A stretch of DNA of 64,000 bases from Liolophura sinensis. Its lineage: Eukaryota > Mollusca > Polyplacophora > Chitonida > Chitonidae. The stretch is from assembly GCF_032854445.1 (NCBI RefSeq), contig NC_088302.1, positions 1,796,001-1,860,000 on the forward strand, given 5' to 3'. The translations under genes were made by a program, and so were the position numbers. This document shows, piece after piece, positions 1-12,110 of this stretch (positions within the stretch are counted from its first letter, which is position 1; each line of letters begins with the position of its first letter). Under the pieces are notes generated by a model that had not been told where the DNA came from, searched no databases, and worked only from the letters and a program-made list of their open reading frames with translations.

Positions 1-3000
1 ACACATCACACAGCAATCAACCTGTTCCCCGGTACTCTGTATGACTGAGCCAAAGCTCTGGACTGCCCAGACAAATCTGTTCTACGGTACTCTGTATGAC
101 TGAGCCAAAGCCCCGGACTGCCTAGACTACAGTGTACACATCACACAACACTCGGTCTGTTTCCCAGTACCCTGTATGGGTGAGCCAAAGCTCCGGACTG
201 CCCAGGCTACAGCGTACACATCACACAACACTCGGTGTGTTCATCAGTACCCTGTATGACCGAGCCAAAGCTCCGGACTGATCAGACCACAGCGTACACA
301 TCACACAGCACTCGGCCTGTTCAACGGTACTCTGTATGACTAAACCAAATCTCCAGACTGCCCAAAGTACAGCGTACACATCACACAGCACTCGGTCTGT
401 CCTCCGGTACTCTGCATGAGTGAGCCACACCTCCGGCTGCCCAGTCTACAGACTACACATCACACAGCACTCTGCCTGTTCCCCGGTACTCTTTATGAGT
501 GAACCACACCTCCGAACTGCCCAGTCCACAGCGTACACATCACACAGCACTCTGCCAGTTCCCCGGTTTTCTGCATGAGTGAGCCACAGCTTGGAATTGC
601 CCAGACTACAGCCTACACATCATACAGCACTCGGCCTGTTCCCCGGTACCCTGTAAGACTGAGCCAAAGCTCCGTACTGCCCAGACTATAGCGTACACAT
701 CACACAGCACTCTGCCTATTCCCTGGTACCCTGTATGAGTTAGCCAAAGGTTGGGACTGTCCAGACTACATCGTACACATCACACGGCACTCTGTCTGTT
801 CTCCGGCACTCTGTATGAGTGATGCAAAGCTCCGGACTGCCCAGATTACAGCGTACACATCACACGGCACTCGGCACTCTGCCTGTACCCCGGCACTCTG
901 TATGAGTGAGCCACAGCTCCGGAATGCCCAGCCTACCTCGTACACATCACATGGCATTCTGCCTGTTCCCCGGTGCTCTGTATAAGTGAGCCACACCTCC
1001 GGACTGCCCAGACTACAGCGTACACATCACACGGCACTCTGCCTGTTCCCCGGTACCCTGTATGATTGAGCCAAAGCTCCAGACTGCCCAGACTACAGCG
1101 TACACTTCACACAACACTCTCCCTGTTCCCCGGTACCCTGTATGAGTGAGTCAAAGCTCCGGACTGCCAAGACTAGAGCGTACTTATTACAAAACACTCC
1201 GTCTGTTCTTCGGTACTCTGAATGAGTGAGCCAAAGCTCCGGACTGCCCAGGCTACCTCGTACACATAACACTGCACTCGGCCTGTTCCCAGGTACTCTG
1301 TATGATTGAACCACACCATGGACTGCCCAGTCCACAGCATACACATCACACAGCACTCTGCCTGTTCCCCGGTTTTCTGCATGAGTGAGCCACAGCTTGG
1401 GATTGCCCAGACAACAGCGTACACATCACACAACAGTCGGTTTGTTCTCCGGTACTCTGTATGAGTAAGCCACAGCTCCGGGCTGTGCAGTCCACAGCGT
1501 ACATGAGTGAGCCACAGCTTGGAATTGCCCAGACTACACCGTACACATCATACAGCACTCGGCCTGTTCCCCAGTACCCTGTATGAGTGAGCCACACCTC
1601 CGGACTGCCCAGACTACAGCGTACACATTACAAAACACTCGGTCTGTTCCCCGGTTTTCTGCATGAGTGAGCCACAGCTTGGGATTGCCCAGACAACAGC
1701 GTACACATCACACAACAGTCGGTTTGTTCTCCGGTACTCTGTATGAGTAAGCCACAGCTCCGGGCTGCGCAGTCCACATCGTACACATCACACAGGACTT
1801 GGTGTGTTCTCCGGTACTCTGCATGAGTGAGCCACACCTCGGGCTGCCCAGTCTATAGAGTACACATCACACAGCACTCTGCCTGTTCCCCGGTACTCTG
1901 TATGAGTGAGGCATAGCTTGGGACTGCCCAGACTACAACGTACACATCACATGGCACTCTGCTTTTTCTCCGGTACTCTGCATGAGTGAGCCACACCTCC
2001 GGACTGCCCAGTCTACAGCGTATACATCACACAGCACTCTGCCTGTTCCCCGGTACTCTGTAGGAGTGAGCCACAGCTAGAGACTGCCCAGACTACAGCG
2101 TACACATTACACAACACTCGGTCTGTTCTTTAGTACTCTGCATGAGTGAGCCAAAGCTCCAGACTGCCTAGACTACCTCGTACACATCACACGGCACTCG
2201 GCCTGTTCCCAGGTACCCTGTATGATTGAGCCACACCTCCGAACTGCCCAGTCCGCAGCGTACACATCACACAACACTCTCCCTGTTCCCTGGTACCTTG
2301 TATGAGTGAGCCACACTTCCGGACTGCCCAGACTACAGCGTACACATCACAAAACACTCGGTCTATTCTTCGGTACTCAGCATGAGTGAGCCAAAGCTCC
2401 GGACTGCCCAGACTACCTCGTACACATCACACGGCACTCTGCCTTTTCCCAGGTACTCTTTATGATTGAACCACACCTCCGGACTGCCCAGTCCACAGCG
2501 TACACATCACACAGCACTCTGCCTGTTCCCCGGTTTTCTGCATGAGTGAGCCACAGCTTGGGATTGCCCAGACTACAGCGTACACATCATACAGCACTCG
2601 GCCTGTTCCCCCGTACTCTGTAAGACTGAGCCAAACCTCCGGACTGCCCAGACCACAGCGTACACATCCCACGGCACTCGGCCTGTTCCCCGATACTCTG
2701 TATGACTGAGCCAAAGCTCCGAACTGCCCAGAGTACAGCGTACACATCACACAACAGTCGGTCTGTTCTCCGGTACTCTGTATGAGTAAGCCACAGCTCC
2801 GGGCTGCCCAGTCCACAGCGTACACATCACACAGCACTCTGCCTGTTCTCCGGTACTCTGCATTATTGAGCCACACCTAGGGCTAACCAGTCAATAGAGT
2901 ACACATCACACAGCTCTCTGCCTGTTCCCCGGTACTCTGTATGAGTGAGCCACAGCTTGGGACTGCCCACACTACAGAGTACACATTACACGGCACTCTG

Positions 3001-5140
3001 CTTTTTCTCCAGTACCCTGTGTGACTGAGCCAAAGCTACGGACTGCCCAGTCTACAGCGTACACACCACACAGCACTCGGCCTGTTCCCCGGTACCCTGT
3101 ATGACTGAGCAACAGCTCCGGACTGCCCAGGCTACAGCGTACACATTACACAACACTTGGTCTGTTCTTCGGTACTCTGCATGAGTGAACCAAAGCTCCG
3201 GACTGCCCAGACTACCTCGTACACATCACACGGCACTCTGACTGTTTCCAGGTACTCTGTATGATTGAGCCACACCTCCGGACTGCCCAGTCCACAGCGT
3301 ACACATTACACAGCACTCTGCCAGTTCCCCGGTTTTCTGCATGAGTGAGCCACAGCTTGGAATTGCCCAGACTACAGCCTACACATCATACAGCACTCGG
3401 CCTGTTCCCCGGAACCCTGTAAGACTGAGCCAAAGCTCCGGACTGCCCAGACTACAGCCTACACATCACACAGCACTCTGCCTATTCCCCGGTACCCTGT
3501 ATGAGTTAACCACAGGTTGAGACTGCCCAGACTACATCGTACACATCACACGGCACTCTGTCTGTTCTCCGGCACTCTGTATGAGTGATGCAAAGCTCCG
3601 GACTGCCCAGATTACAGCGTACACATCACACGGCACTCTGCCTGTACCCCAGTACTCTGTATGGGTGAGCCAATGCTCCGGAATGCCCAGGCTACCTCGT
3701 ACACATCACACGGCACTCTGCCTGTTCTCCGGTGCTCTGTATAAGTGAGCCACACCTCCGGACTGCCCAGACTACAGCGTACACATCACACGGCACTCTG
3801 CCTGTTCCCCGGTACCCTGTATGATTGAGCCAAAGCTCCGGACTGCCCAGACTACAGCGTACACTTTACACAACACTCTCCCTGTTCCGGGTGCCCTGTA
3901 TGAGTGAGGCAAAGCTCCGGACTGCCCAGACTACAGCGTAAACATCACACAGCACTGTGCCTGTTCCCCGGTACCCTGTATGAGTTAGCCACACCTCCGG
4001 ACTGCCCAAACTACAGCGTACACATCACAAAACACTCGGTCTGTTCCCCGGTTTTCTGCATGAGTGAGCCCCAGCTTGGGATTGCGCAGACTACAGCGTA
4101 CACATCACACAGCACTCGTCCTATTCCCCGGTACCCTGTAAGACTGAGCCAAAGCTCCGGACTGCCCAGAGTACAGCGTACACATCACACAGCACTCTGC
4201 CTGTTCCCCGGTACCCTGTATGACTGAGCCACAGCTTCGAACTGTCTAGACCACAGCGTACACATCAAACGGCACTCGGCCTGTTCCCCGGTCCTCTGTA
4301 TGAATGAGCCAAAGCTCTGGACTGCTCAGAGTACAGTGTACACATCACACAACAGTCGGTCTGTTCTGCGGTACTCTGTATGAGTAAGCCACAGCTCCGG
4401 GCTGCCCAGTCCACAGCGTACACATCACACAGCACTCGGTCTGTTCTCCGGTACTACGCATGAGTCAACCACACCTCGGGCTGCCCAGTCTATAGAGTAC
4501 ACATCACACAGCAATCGGTTTGTTCCCCGGTACTCTGTATGAGTGAGGCATAGCTTGGGACTGCCCAGACTACAGCGTACACATCACATGGCACTCTGCT
4601 TTTTCTCCGGTACTCTGCATGAGTGAGCCACATCTCCGGACTGCCAAGTCTACAGCGTACACATCACACAGCACTCTGCCTGTTCCCCGGTACTCTGAAT
4701 GAGTGAGCCACAGCTAGAGACTGCCCAGACTACAGCGTACACATCAGACGACACTCTGCCTGTTGCCCGGTACCCTGTATGACTGAGCCAATACTCCGGA
4801 CTGCCCAGACAAATCTGTTCTCCGGTACTCTGTATGACTGAGCCAAAGCTCCGGACTACCTAGATTACAGCGTACACATCACACAACACTCGTTCTGTTT
4901 CCCGGCACCCTGTATGGGTGAGCCAAAGCTCCGGGCTGCGCAGACTACAGCGTACACATCACACAACACTTGTTCTGTTTCCCGCTCCTCTGTGTGACCG
5001 AGCCAAAGCTCCGGACTGACCAGTGTACAGCGTAAACATCACACAGCACTCGGCCTGTTCCCCGGTACCCTGTATAACTGAGCAACAGCTCCGGACTGCC
5101 CAGACTCCAGCGTACATATTACACAACACTCGGTCCGTTC
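1..5140. repeat. 80-bp satellite array, about 64 units
   Basis: A monomer of about 80 bp repeats almost without interruption from the first base. Landmarks recurring every 80 bases are CAGCGTACACATCACAC (for example near 211, 291 and 371), CTCCGGACTGCCCAGACTAC and CCCCGGTACCCTGTATGAG. Units differ by roughly 5-15 percent and a few are shortened, for example around 60-100, 870-890, 1500 and 4810. The array runs off the left edge and fades out near 5140. Minus-strand frames of 69-138 codons inside it exist because the unit is stop-poor. They have the period of the repeat and no recognisable domain, so I do not call genes. The same family returns at 33424-33963 and 39896-40410 in a more diverged form. 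Confidence 0.97.
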
Positions 5141-5499
5141 GTAAATCCCAACGATCTGTACGGCAGAACTGACGTTACATAGAAGGCCTCATAATTACAA
5201 CACAATACCATGCCTGACATTTAAAGATTGCTGAACTTCTCCCGTCGTCTAGATGACAAGGGGAGGTAATCACTTCAAAAGAGTGTTTCTAACTTCAGCA
5301 ACTTGAATGAGTTGATGGTCGAAGAAAAACCGCGGATAAAACTGAATGTTCGATTGTTCCCTCCATATCAGATATATGTCAGTATACATCTGAAAGTCTC
5401 AACTTTATGTAGATGACGTCTAAAATAACAGCACAATTTTAATGTTAGCGGTGGAGTGTCCCTTTGTTACGTACGCGCTAACAAACTACTAATGTTGCA
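5141..5499. other. Unassigned sequence between satellite and gypsy remnant
   Basis: About 360 bases of AT-rich sequence with no open frame of note. A stretch near 5440-5520 (GGTGGAGTGTCCC followed by ACACTAAATC) loosely resembles sequence just after the LTR element at 18421-18480, so it may belong to a dispersed repeat. I see no gene. Confidence 0.5.
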
Positions 5500-6264
5500 T
5501 TAAAGAACTAACAAACACACTAAATCAAAGTTTCAATCTTTATTTCAATTGCCCAGTACAGCTCAGGCAAGTGATTGTTATAACAATGTGTACACACCAT
5601 AGCACGTATTATAGAAGAAGGTTGACCAGCCTACCTTCCTCAGATAGCTCCCTGTGGTAGTAGATACCAGCCTCTAATTCCCGAACGATTCAAGTGACAT
5701 GTTAGCTACTGCAAAGCCACCTAGTGGGATTTCACCACCGGAAGTGGCGTGCTTAATTCACTTTCGAGTACATGTATACAGAACTGTAAACGCGCGACAC
5801 CCTACGTTTGTATACTGACATCGACCATCTCAACAACAGCAGGGATTCCAACAGCCTGGGCTGTAGCTCGTGGAGATGTAGCCGGATGTAGCTTTCCCTT
5901 TTGGACCGGCTGATGACGCGCACGGGGATGGCTGCCTTGCCTCGAATAGGAGACGTCTCATCACACAAGATGTCAGGAACGCTTCTGTCAGGGATCGGCT
6001 CGTCCCTATGTTGACTGCGTCTGGACGGCGTTGGTACAAGCCCTGGTCTGGTCCTTCTGCGAACCGGACAAAAATCGGCTGACGAAGATGTCCATGTTCT
6101 GCGGTAGTCACAGATACCACACTTGTGCCTCTAGGGGTATGAGTCACACTGACATGCTCAATTACCTCCTCCACAGCAACAAATATCTGGGGGCACATTG
6201 GACTCTTTGGCATGCCTTCTGGTCTACGTACCACAAATATCACCCTTACCATACTCACTGTCCT

Positions 6265-7640
6265 CTACGTCTGAGGAAATCGCTTGGGATCGGTCCAATA
6301 TATAGGTACTGCCACGTTTTCATTGGCTGCAACACCATACACGTGATAGTCGAGGAGATACCGCGGTGCTATACGTGATCTGCGTCCCGGCTGATCGGCT
6401 GACGCCAGAGGAATATCTATGCCCTGGCGTGCGTTCAGCTGGCAGTCGTCAGCGTCACTCATCCTTGGGTGGCTTAGGAGGACCGGGGTATGGCTCACAG
6501 GACTTTGCTTTCTTTCTTCGATGACAGGCCTCAGACGATCAACGTGTACGATTTTAGCTCTCCTACCTATATCTGTTCGATACGTTACTTCGGTGAAGCG
6601 ATCCAAAACGACAAATGGGCCGCTCCAGGAATGCTGGAGCTTCGCCGATAACCCTTTTCGACTCCTTGGCGTATAAAGAAAAACTTCCCTAAACTGATGC
6701 CAGTTTAAGTTCGTGTCATAGTGACGTTTCTGTTCTTGGAGACTGTCATGCATATGTGTGCGGGCAATATTCAGTTCTTCAGGGTATGCCTTGGGATCGC
6801 GTGGCTTGGAGGTAAGCCGGCTAAGAGCTCCACTGGCAATGCTACTTCACGCCCCAGCATCAGCTGATTCGGAGCGTGTTTGGTGGATTGATGTGCGGTT
6901 GAGCGGTATGCCATGTACTCCAACTGAACACGTAGATCTCAGTCTCTCGATTCGCTGCCACGTCGGCACTCAAGATGTTTTCAAGAGTTTGGTTGAACCT
7001 TTCCATCATCCCATCTGATTGTGGCTGGTACGGTGTAGTACAAACAAATTCTTAATCAACTTGGATTCAAACTGTGCACTCTGATCCGAGTAAATAATCA
7101 GTGGCACGCTAAATCTACAAACCACTACCTCTACCAGCTTTCCAGCGACTGTCTCCGACTCCATGTCAGGAAGCGCAAAGACTTCCAGCTACCTAGTAAA
7201 ATAATCCTGGATAACCAGAATGTACATGTTGACTCGTGGAGTTTTTGGCGAGGGACCCATTAAATCCATGGCTACCCTTTCTATCGGAACTCCTGCACCA
7301 GTCAGTTGCAATGGTGTCCGTCTGCGCTTTCCAGAGGACTTCGGCTAAGAGCACTGCTACAACTTCTGTACAAGAGACGGACCTCTAGCTGTAGTCCAAA
7401 CCAGTAAAACCGCTGCCGTGCCTTTGTTAAGGTTTTAATGATACCCAGGTGTCACTCGGCTGGTAAATCATGACAGTGCCTAAGAACGTCATGTCTCATT
7501 GATTGTGGAACTATAATTAAGTTCTTCACACGATAATCATGGTCATCCAACCATTTCCGGCATCGATGTGCAGTAGATTCCATTGACCCCAGTAGGATTT
7601 TTGCTCGGAGCTCATTAAAGAAACTTCGTCCCACGCAGGT
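6265..7640 (-). pseudogene. Integrase remnant of the gypsy element
   Basis: Read on the minus strand. The N-terminal zinc domain starts near 7540 (IIVPQSMRHDVLRHCHDLP, then a second histidine). The catalytic core follows with AMDLMGPSPK near 7255, YSDQSAQFES near 7090 and SDGMMERFNQTLE near 7000, so all three D,D,E positions can be recognised, in different frames and with a stop in between. The C-terminal module lies in the open frame 6753-6265, with SGPFVVLDRFTEVTYRT matching the GPY/F motif. Beyond it, 6258-5753 is a tail with CPQIFVAVEEVIEHVSVTH, which resembles a damaged C2H2 finger. Confidence 0.85.
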
Positions 7641-7739
7641 CTTTTGCAGCCTGCACCCATTCCTCTACGGCCTTTAAACAAGACCCTGCGTCCTGCGCCC
7701 CTCAATTTTCTGGATAGGAGCGGACAGATTAATTACTCT

Positions 7740-8640
7740 AACCATTGGTCTAACTGGGCAGAAGTTATCACCATGCCTGCCCTGGGAACGGGATAAGGCA
7801 TCGCATTTCCGTGAGCCTTACCGGAGGATGCTGAACATCAAAATTAGAGGTTGAGTGTACATCAACCTCCGGCTCCTTAAATTGCATTAGCTACTTCAAT
7901 GTACTGCGATCTGTTCGAAGAACAAAGTGTACAGACAACTAAGGTCGATAGAGTTTAACGAAGTGAACTTTAACAAGTAACTCTTCCTGTTAACACAGTA
8001 CCGTTTTTCACTTTTACTCAACGCCCTGCTGCCATATGAGATCAAGCTTTCGTACCATCCTGTACTTGGGAGGGGACACCGCCCATCCCTGTATCGCAGG
8101 CATCGGTGTCAAGGATAAAGGTCTCCGAGAATCTGGAATGTGCCATCCCTGGTGCACTGATTAGTTCTCGATTAAGCCGATCAAAGGCTTCCTGGCACTC
8201 TTCTGTCCACTTATATGGCCAGTCCTTCTCGGTTAAGCGATGCAATTGGGCGGCAAATTGACGAAATGATCTCACAAACTTCCGATAGTAAGAAGCTAAG
8301 CCAACAAAACTTCTGACTTCTCGAACGTTAACAGGACACGGCCAGTCCTTTACAGCACGGACCTTTTCAGGGTCCTGACTAATCCCATTTTCATTGACAA
8401 CATACCCAAAAACATCTTTTCCTTTGCGAAGAAATTCCACTTGCTTGGTTTTAACTTCAGGCCAGCGTTCTCCAGAAGTCTAAATACTCTTTGTAATCTT
8501 TCCAGGTGCTCTTCAAAGGTTTTAATACAGACGATAATATCGCCCAGATATATTAAGCATATCTCCCAACGCAGCCCTGCGCAGACGTTTCCATTACCTA
8601 TTCAAAAGTGCTCGGCGCGTTGCAAGGCTTCTTTTATGTT
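7740..8640 (-). pseudogene. RT and RNase H remnant of the gypsy element
   Basis: On the minus strand the RT palm is recognisable: NAPSTFE near 8610, then LRWEICLIYLGDIIV near 8540-8570, in which the catalytic YLDD box reads YLGD. The connection region FVGLASYYRKFVRSFRQFA and the start of RNase H (FILDTDACDTGMGGV) lie in the open frame 8440-8042. RNase H continues past a stop as AYGSRALSKSEKRYCV near 8030-7990, and a DALSR motif is near 7800. The loss of one catalytic aspartate, the missing fingers domain and the frameshifts make it non-functional. Confidence 0.85.
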
Positions 8641-8659
8641 ATGCCACACGCCATCAATC

Positions 8660-9169
8660 TGTAAGAAGTTCTTGGTCAAGTCCAGTACACATTTATATTC
8701 TTGCAGACAGTCTAGTCCAAGAATGTCTTGTCCATCTATAGTAGCAACAACGGCTTATGGTTCTTTCACCGATGGCGAACTCAAACATGCCGTAACCACT
8801 GTTGGTCAAGGGTTTCCCGTCAGCCACAGTTAGCGTCGGTCTAATTGTAACCAAGAACGGCTTCCTATTTGCAGACATCTGATCATATAGCTAGCGCAAT
8901 ATGATAGTGACGCACGCCCAAGTTTCAACAAGAAGATCCGCCTGTAGGCCATTCACAGATGCGGGAAGACACAGTCCCTTCTTCAGGCCTTTAAGACTCG
9001 ACGATGAATTACCGTCGTTTTGCTGCTTGGATCCCTTGCCTGGTGATACTATTCCCCTCTTCGGACATTCTCTTCTAAAGTGCCGTTTCTCCCCATATTT
9101 GTAGCACACTGGTGGAGACCTTTTTCTGCACCTCACTTGGAAAGACCGTAATTGGTCTGTAGTTTCCAC
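8660..9169 (-). pseudogene. Zinc knuckle and protease remnant of the gypsy element
   Basis: The minus frame 9169-8891 encodes a CCHC-like knuckle, CYKYGEKRHFRREC, in which the second cysteine is a tyrosine and the usual glycine before histidine is an arginine. It is followed by NGLQADLLVETWACVTIIL, where the protease active-site motif D-T/S-G-A has decayed to ETWA. Further on (8880-8660) the C-terminal protease signature DGQDILGLDCLQEYKC is visible in a shifted frame. It runs almost directly into RT palm sequence, so the RT fingers region is deleted here. The base-level junction is near 8640-8660. Inactive. Confidence 0.7.
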
Positions 9170-9253
9170 TTTGTTAAGCTTTTAAACAGAAAAGCTTAAC
9201 TTCAATCCATGTCTGAGTGCCTGTTAAACAGAAGCTAAAAAACAAAGTTTAAC
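9143..9253. repeat. Copy of the 10.56-10.67 kb LINE/repeat junction
   Basis: About 110 bases here match 10557-10667: AATTGGTCTGTAGTT followed by AAAAGCTTAACTTCAATCC and CCTGTTAAACAGAAGCTAAA. In the second place the first part is LINE RT sequence and the rest is the start of the array of about 70-bp units. The shared block interrupts the gypsy gag-protease region, so it was either inserted here or exchanged by recombination. Confidence 0.7.
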
Positions 9254-10132
9254 CATCCCCGTTAGAAGGTGTTTCCTTTGTAAGATGAGCCAGAATTGTT
9301 CGCAAAAGGTCAGGAGTTTCGGCATGTGACCGGTGCACAGTCTCGACGCCAGTCAAGTCATTAATTCCTCTTACTTTTGGCTTTCCACTAACCCGTCCCT
9401 CCTCAGCTCTCTGACAGGCATCAAGCTCTACTGCACGCCGCAAAGCTTCATCAAATGTACTCGGACGTGTTCTTTGTATGGGAAGGCGCGTCTCCCTCTC
9501 TGGCAAAGCGTAGATGAACTGGTCATTTGCCAAAGTATCAAGCGTATCCCATGGAGCCATTGGATATCACAAGGAAATCAGTGTTCTAATCGTCTGACCA
9601 AGTTCAAAGAGTTTCACATCTGAAGTCGTCTGCCCCGGAGTTCAGCTATATATAATTCCTCTTTATTAGGCGTTGCAAACCTTTGCTGTAGGGCATCCTT
9701 CAGCAGCCCGTCATCAACTCTCGCTTCACTCTTTACACTTGACAGCACCTCTTGAGCAGTCCTACGGCGACTTACTGATAGGAACAGTGCCTTTTCATGG
9801 TCGGGCCACCCAATGACTTCTGCACAAGCCTCAAGGTGCGCGACATAGTTCATCCATGGTGACTGTCCGTCATAGGGTGACGGCTGTACCACAGGTCTAA
9901 TGGCCGAAGCACTAGTCGAATCGATCTGGCAACCTGACCGCTCCTTGTCAACCCTTTCTCTCAGAACAGTCTTGTCACCGCGACTCAACTGAGATAACCT
10001 CTCACGATAGAGTTTTTTACTCTGTAATCGAGCCAGTCTTCTAGATGTCGACAGTATCTCTTCCTCGATCTCTTTGTTGGCATCAGTCGAGTGATGCCGG
10101 TAAGAGACCATGCCAATCTCTGCATCATCCAC
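9249..10132 (-). pseudogene. gag remnant of the 5.5-10.4 kb gypsy element
   Basis: Two minus-strand frames (10132-9614 and 9560-9249) together look like a gypsy capsid region. The first has a charged, helical N-terminal part, then a segment with WMNYVAHLEACAEVIGW and LRGRRLQM, typical of the retrotransposon gag fold, where a tryptophan-rich stretch is followed by a YIAEL-type helix. The second holds FIYALPERETRLPIQ and DEALRRAVELDACQRAEE, the C-terminal half of the same domain. They are separated by a frame break near 9560-9614. The first frame has no ATG at its open start: a TGA lies upstream, and an ATG seven codons further up is out of frame, so a small indel has removed the original start. 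No function remains. Confidence 0.75.
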
Positions 10133-10361
10133 CCTTTTCTTTGGTCATCTCGTTACGTACCAACCGGGCATCACAGTTTCAACTTAATTAACATCTACCT
10201 CATCTTCTTCATACGGCTTCTCGCCACCAATGGCTTGCTCAACACACCGAGAATGGGATTTCACCGATTTATATACCTTAAATCACGTGACATGTTAGCT
10301 ACTGCAGCTCCACCCAGTGAGATTTCCCTACCGGAAGCGGCGTGCTTAATTTACTTCCCAC

Positions 10362-10578
10362 ACCAGGTATGGTTATTAGTGTCGAATGCTTTCTTGAAGT
10401 CAATAAAAATGAAAACAGATCTGAGTAGCTTGACGTTGGCAATAACCTTGCGCCATGATTCAACCACTTTAATGATGGCAGTTCACAGAATTGTTACATG
10501 TAGGAAAGTTTATCGTAAACATGTCTTTCCAGGATTTTAGACAGAAATGGGAGGACTGTAATTGGTCTGTAGTTCACA
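10362..10578 (-). pseudogene. LINE reverse transcriptase fragment
   Basis: The minus strand encodes VNYRPITVLPFLSKILERH, followed by VYDKL, the N-terminal RT blocks of LINEs. After a frame change comes CFHFIDFKKAFDTNNHTW, the RT A box with its FxDFKKAFD signature. The sequence then stops at the LTR remnant near 10358. Only the first third of the RT is present. Confidence 0.85.
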
Positions 10579-10584
10579 ATTTGT

Positions 10585-11090
10585 CTTAAAAAAGAAAAGC
10601 TTAACTTCAATCCATGTCTGATTGCCTGTTAAACAGAAGCTAAAAAACAATGTTTAACTTTCCATCCATCTATGTGCATTTACACACCATTTCTTAACCT
10701 AGGTCTGGGAGGTAAAAAAAAGTTTGACCTTCCATCTGAGTATGTACATTTACATACCATAACTTGGACAAGGGGGCTAAATGAAAAAGCTTATCCTTCA
10801 ATCCATGTATAATAGCTTAATGTATAGGAGATAAAAAAAAATAAGCTTTTACCTTCCATGTTCCAAGTAAGAACATTTACATACCATACCTTAGACTAGA
10901 GGGCTAAAACTGCCTAGCCTTCCATCCATGTATGATAGCCCAATATATAGCAGCTAAAAAGCTTAACATTCCATTCAAGTATGTACATTTACACGCCATA
11001 CCTTAGACAAGGGAACTAAAGAAAAATTTTACCTTCAATCCATATGGGAGCTCATTATATGCTAAAAAGAAAGCTTAACCAGACACCAAC
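10585..11090. repeat. Imperfect tandem array of about 70-bp units, roughly 7 copies
   Basis: Landmarks CTTCCATCCATGTATG, GTACATTTACATACCATACC and GGGCTAAA plus AAGCTTAAC alternate through the block with a spacing of about 65-75 bases. Two unit types seem to alternate, giving a dimer period near 130-140. The block sits exactly between the endonuclease and RT halves of the surrounding LINE. Confidence 0.7.
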
Positions 11091-11268
11091 ACCGGCACCG
11101 CCACTTTCCCTCACTCTCAAAATACCTGTCCTAACGTCATACAGGCATGGTAAAAATGATTCTGTTTGTCTTTTTCTATTTGCTGGTAACCTTACTTTTC
11201 CAATGTTTATAATTTTCATCTCCTCTTTACGTTTATAGGAATCACGTTGATGCATTGAGTTGATAACA

Positions 11269-12080
11269 TCATGCAGTCATCCAATCTGGCTTTGACAGAT
11301 GCTTGGCTCTCTTAGATTTGATTAGTTCATTTTTGTTTGGTACGTCTAGAAAGATGTTGGACCAGGTCATGACAGCTTTGTCAGGGTTCACTTTGTTGTC
11401 CACTATAGCCCAGCAGGGTGCGTTCAAGAGGTCACTTTGGACAACGTTCTTGCAGCACCTATATTTCAGATTCATATTTAAACTTTTAAGAGTAGTTAAT
11501 CTTGGATTTTAAAGTGATGCAAACAGGAAAGTGATCATTAACAGCATAAACTGGAACTTTAACCGAAAGAAATTTGTCAGGACAACTGATGGAAATAGAT
11601 CTATCATAATTGAGGACGTTTTCACAATTCTTGTAGGGGATTGTACAAGTTGACCAAAGCTGAACGAGTTAATCAAATCTTCCCACTTAAGGGCTTTACA
11701 AGTGGTGATGTCAATGTTAAAGTCTCCCAGTAAGACCACTTCTTTTTGTTTATTGAATGCTGCTTCTAGGCTACTTTCGAATTCAGTCATCCAGTCAGAC
11801 TGCGAGTTTGAAAGTCTATAAATATAGCAGACCAAAAATGATTTTGCTTTCATTGGTTTAATTTCCTGTATACAAATGAGCATATTACGCCCATGAGCAA
11901 CCCTTCCAATCTTTCCTTTCAAGGCTAAAACCTTCAATGGTGATTTCTGAATACGCTACATTTTCACTGAGAATTGTTTCAGTGAAGCTCATGATTTACA
12001 CTTCTCTGATGGGTTTATTCAGGAGGAGTTTCAACTGGTTCAGTTTAGGCAGTAAATGGCAGACACTGAGGTGAGCTAGG
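11269..12080 (-). pseudogene. LINE endonuclease domain remnant
   Basis: Minus-strand translation gives, in order, LLPKLNQLKLLLNKPIREV, a stop, then MSFTETILSENVAYSEITI (the ET motif of the endonuclease), CYIYRLSNSQSDWMTEFES, KEVVLLGDFNID (the GDFN catalytic motif), FGQLVQSPTRIVKTSSIMID and, further on, KSKRAKHLSKPDWMT from the linker to RT. These are the hallmarks of the exonuclease-endonuclease-phosphatase domain in LINE ORF2. The S-x-x-D-H triad is lost because the final segment is out of frame. The stop after REV and later frameshifts show decay. Confidence 0.85.
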
Positions 12081-12110
12081 CACATACCCTTTGAAGGAAG
12101 GTTGAAGGAC

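Larger units (their letters stand above)
5500..10358 (-). mobile_element. Degenerate Ty3/gypsy LTR retrotransposon
   Basis: Read on the minus strand, this carries gag (about 10132-9249), zinc knuckle and protease (about 9169-8660), RT and RNase H (about 8640-7740) and integrase (about 7640-6265), the usual Ty3/gypsy order. Every domain is broken by frameshifts, stops or deletions. The ends share about 70 bp, 5692-5765 and 10285-10358 (GACATGTTAGCTACTGCA through GGCGTGCTTAATT), which I read as remnants of the two LTRs. The left one also has an antisense AATAAA near 5540, consistent with an LTR polyadenylation signal. No target-site duplication could be matched. It is an old, dead copy. The clade is not determined. 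Confidence 0.85.
10360..12110 (-). mobile_element. LINE (non-LTR retrotransposon) fragment
   Basis: The minus strand carries an apurinic-like endonuclease domain (about 12080-11510), the endonuclease-RT linker (11475-11269) and the start of an RT domain (10578-10362). The order is right for a LINE ORF2 of the Jockey/CR1/L2 group. The endonuclease and RT parts are separated by an array of about 70-bp repeat units (10585-11090), which is not LINE sequence. The RT is cut off at about 10360 where the gypsy element ends. Frames are broken in several places. A possible zinc-binding leader (CSNCSDVPPSPNFLPL, then CIVCQHFDKQ) lies upstream near 12215-12110, so the element may extend to about 12230. 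Dead copy. Confidence 0.85.

Noticed and set aside
221-4227. Open frames of 69-138 codons in the 80-bp satellite
   Set aside because: They repeat with the satellite period and arise because the unit has few stop codons on the minus strand.
1-5140. CRISPR array
   Set aside because: The repeats are head-to-tail without unique spacers, the units are too long and diverged, and the genome is eukaryotic.
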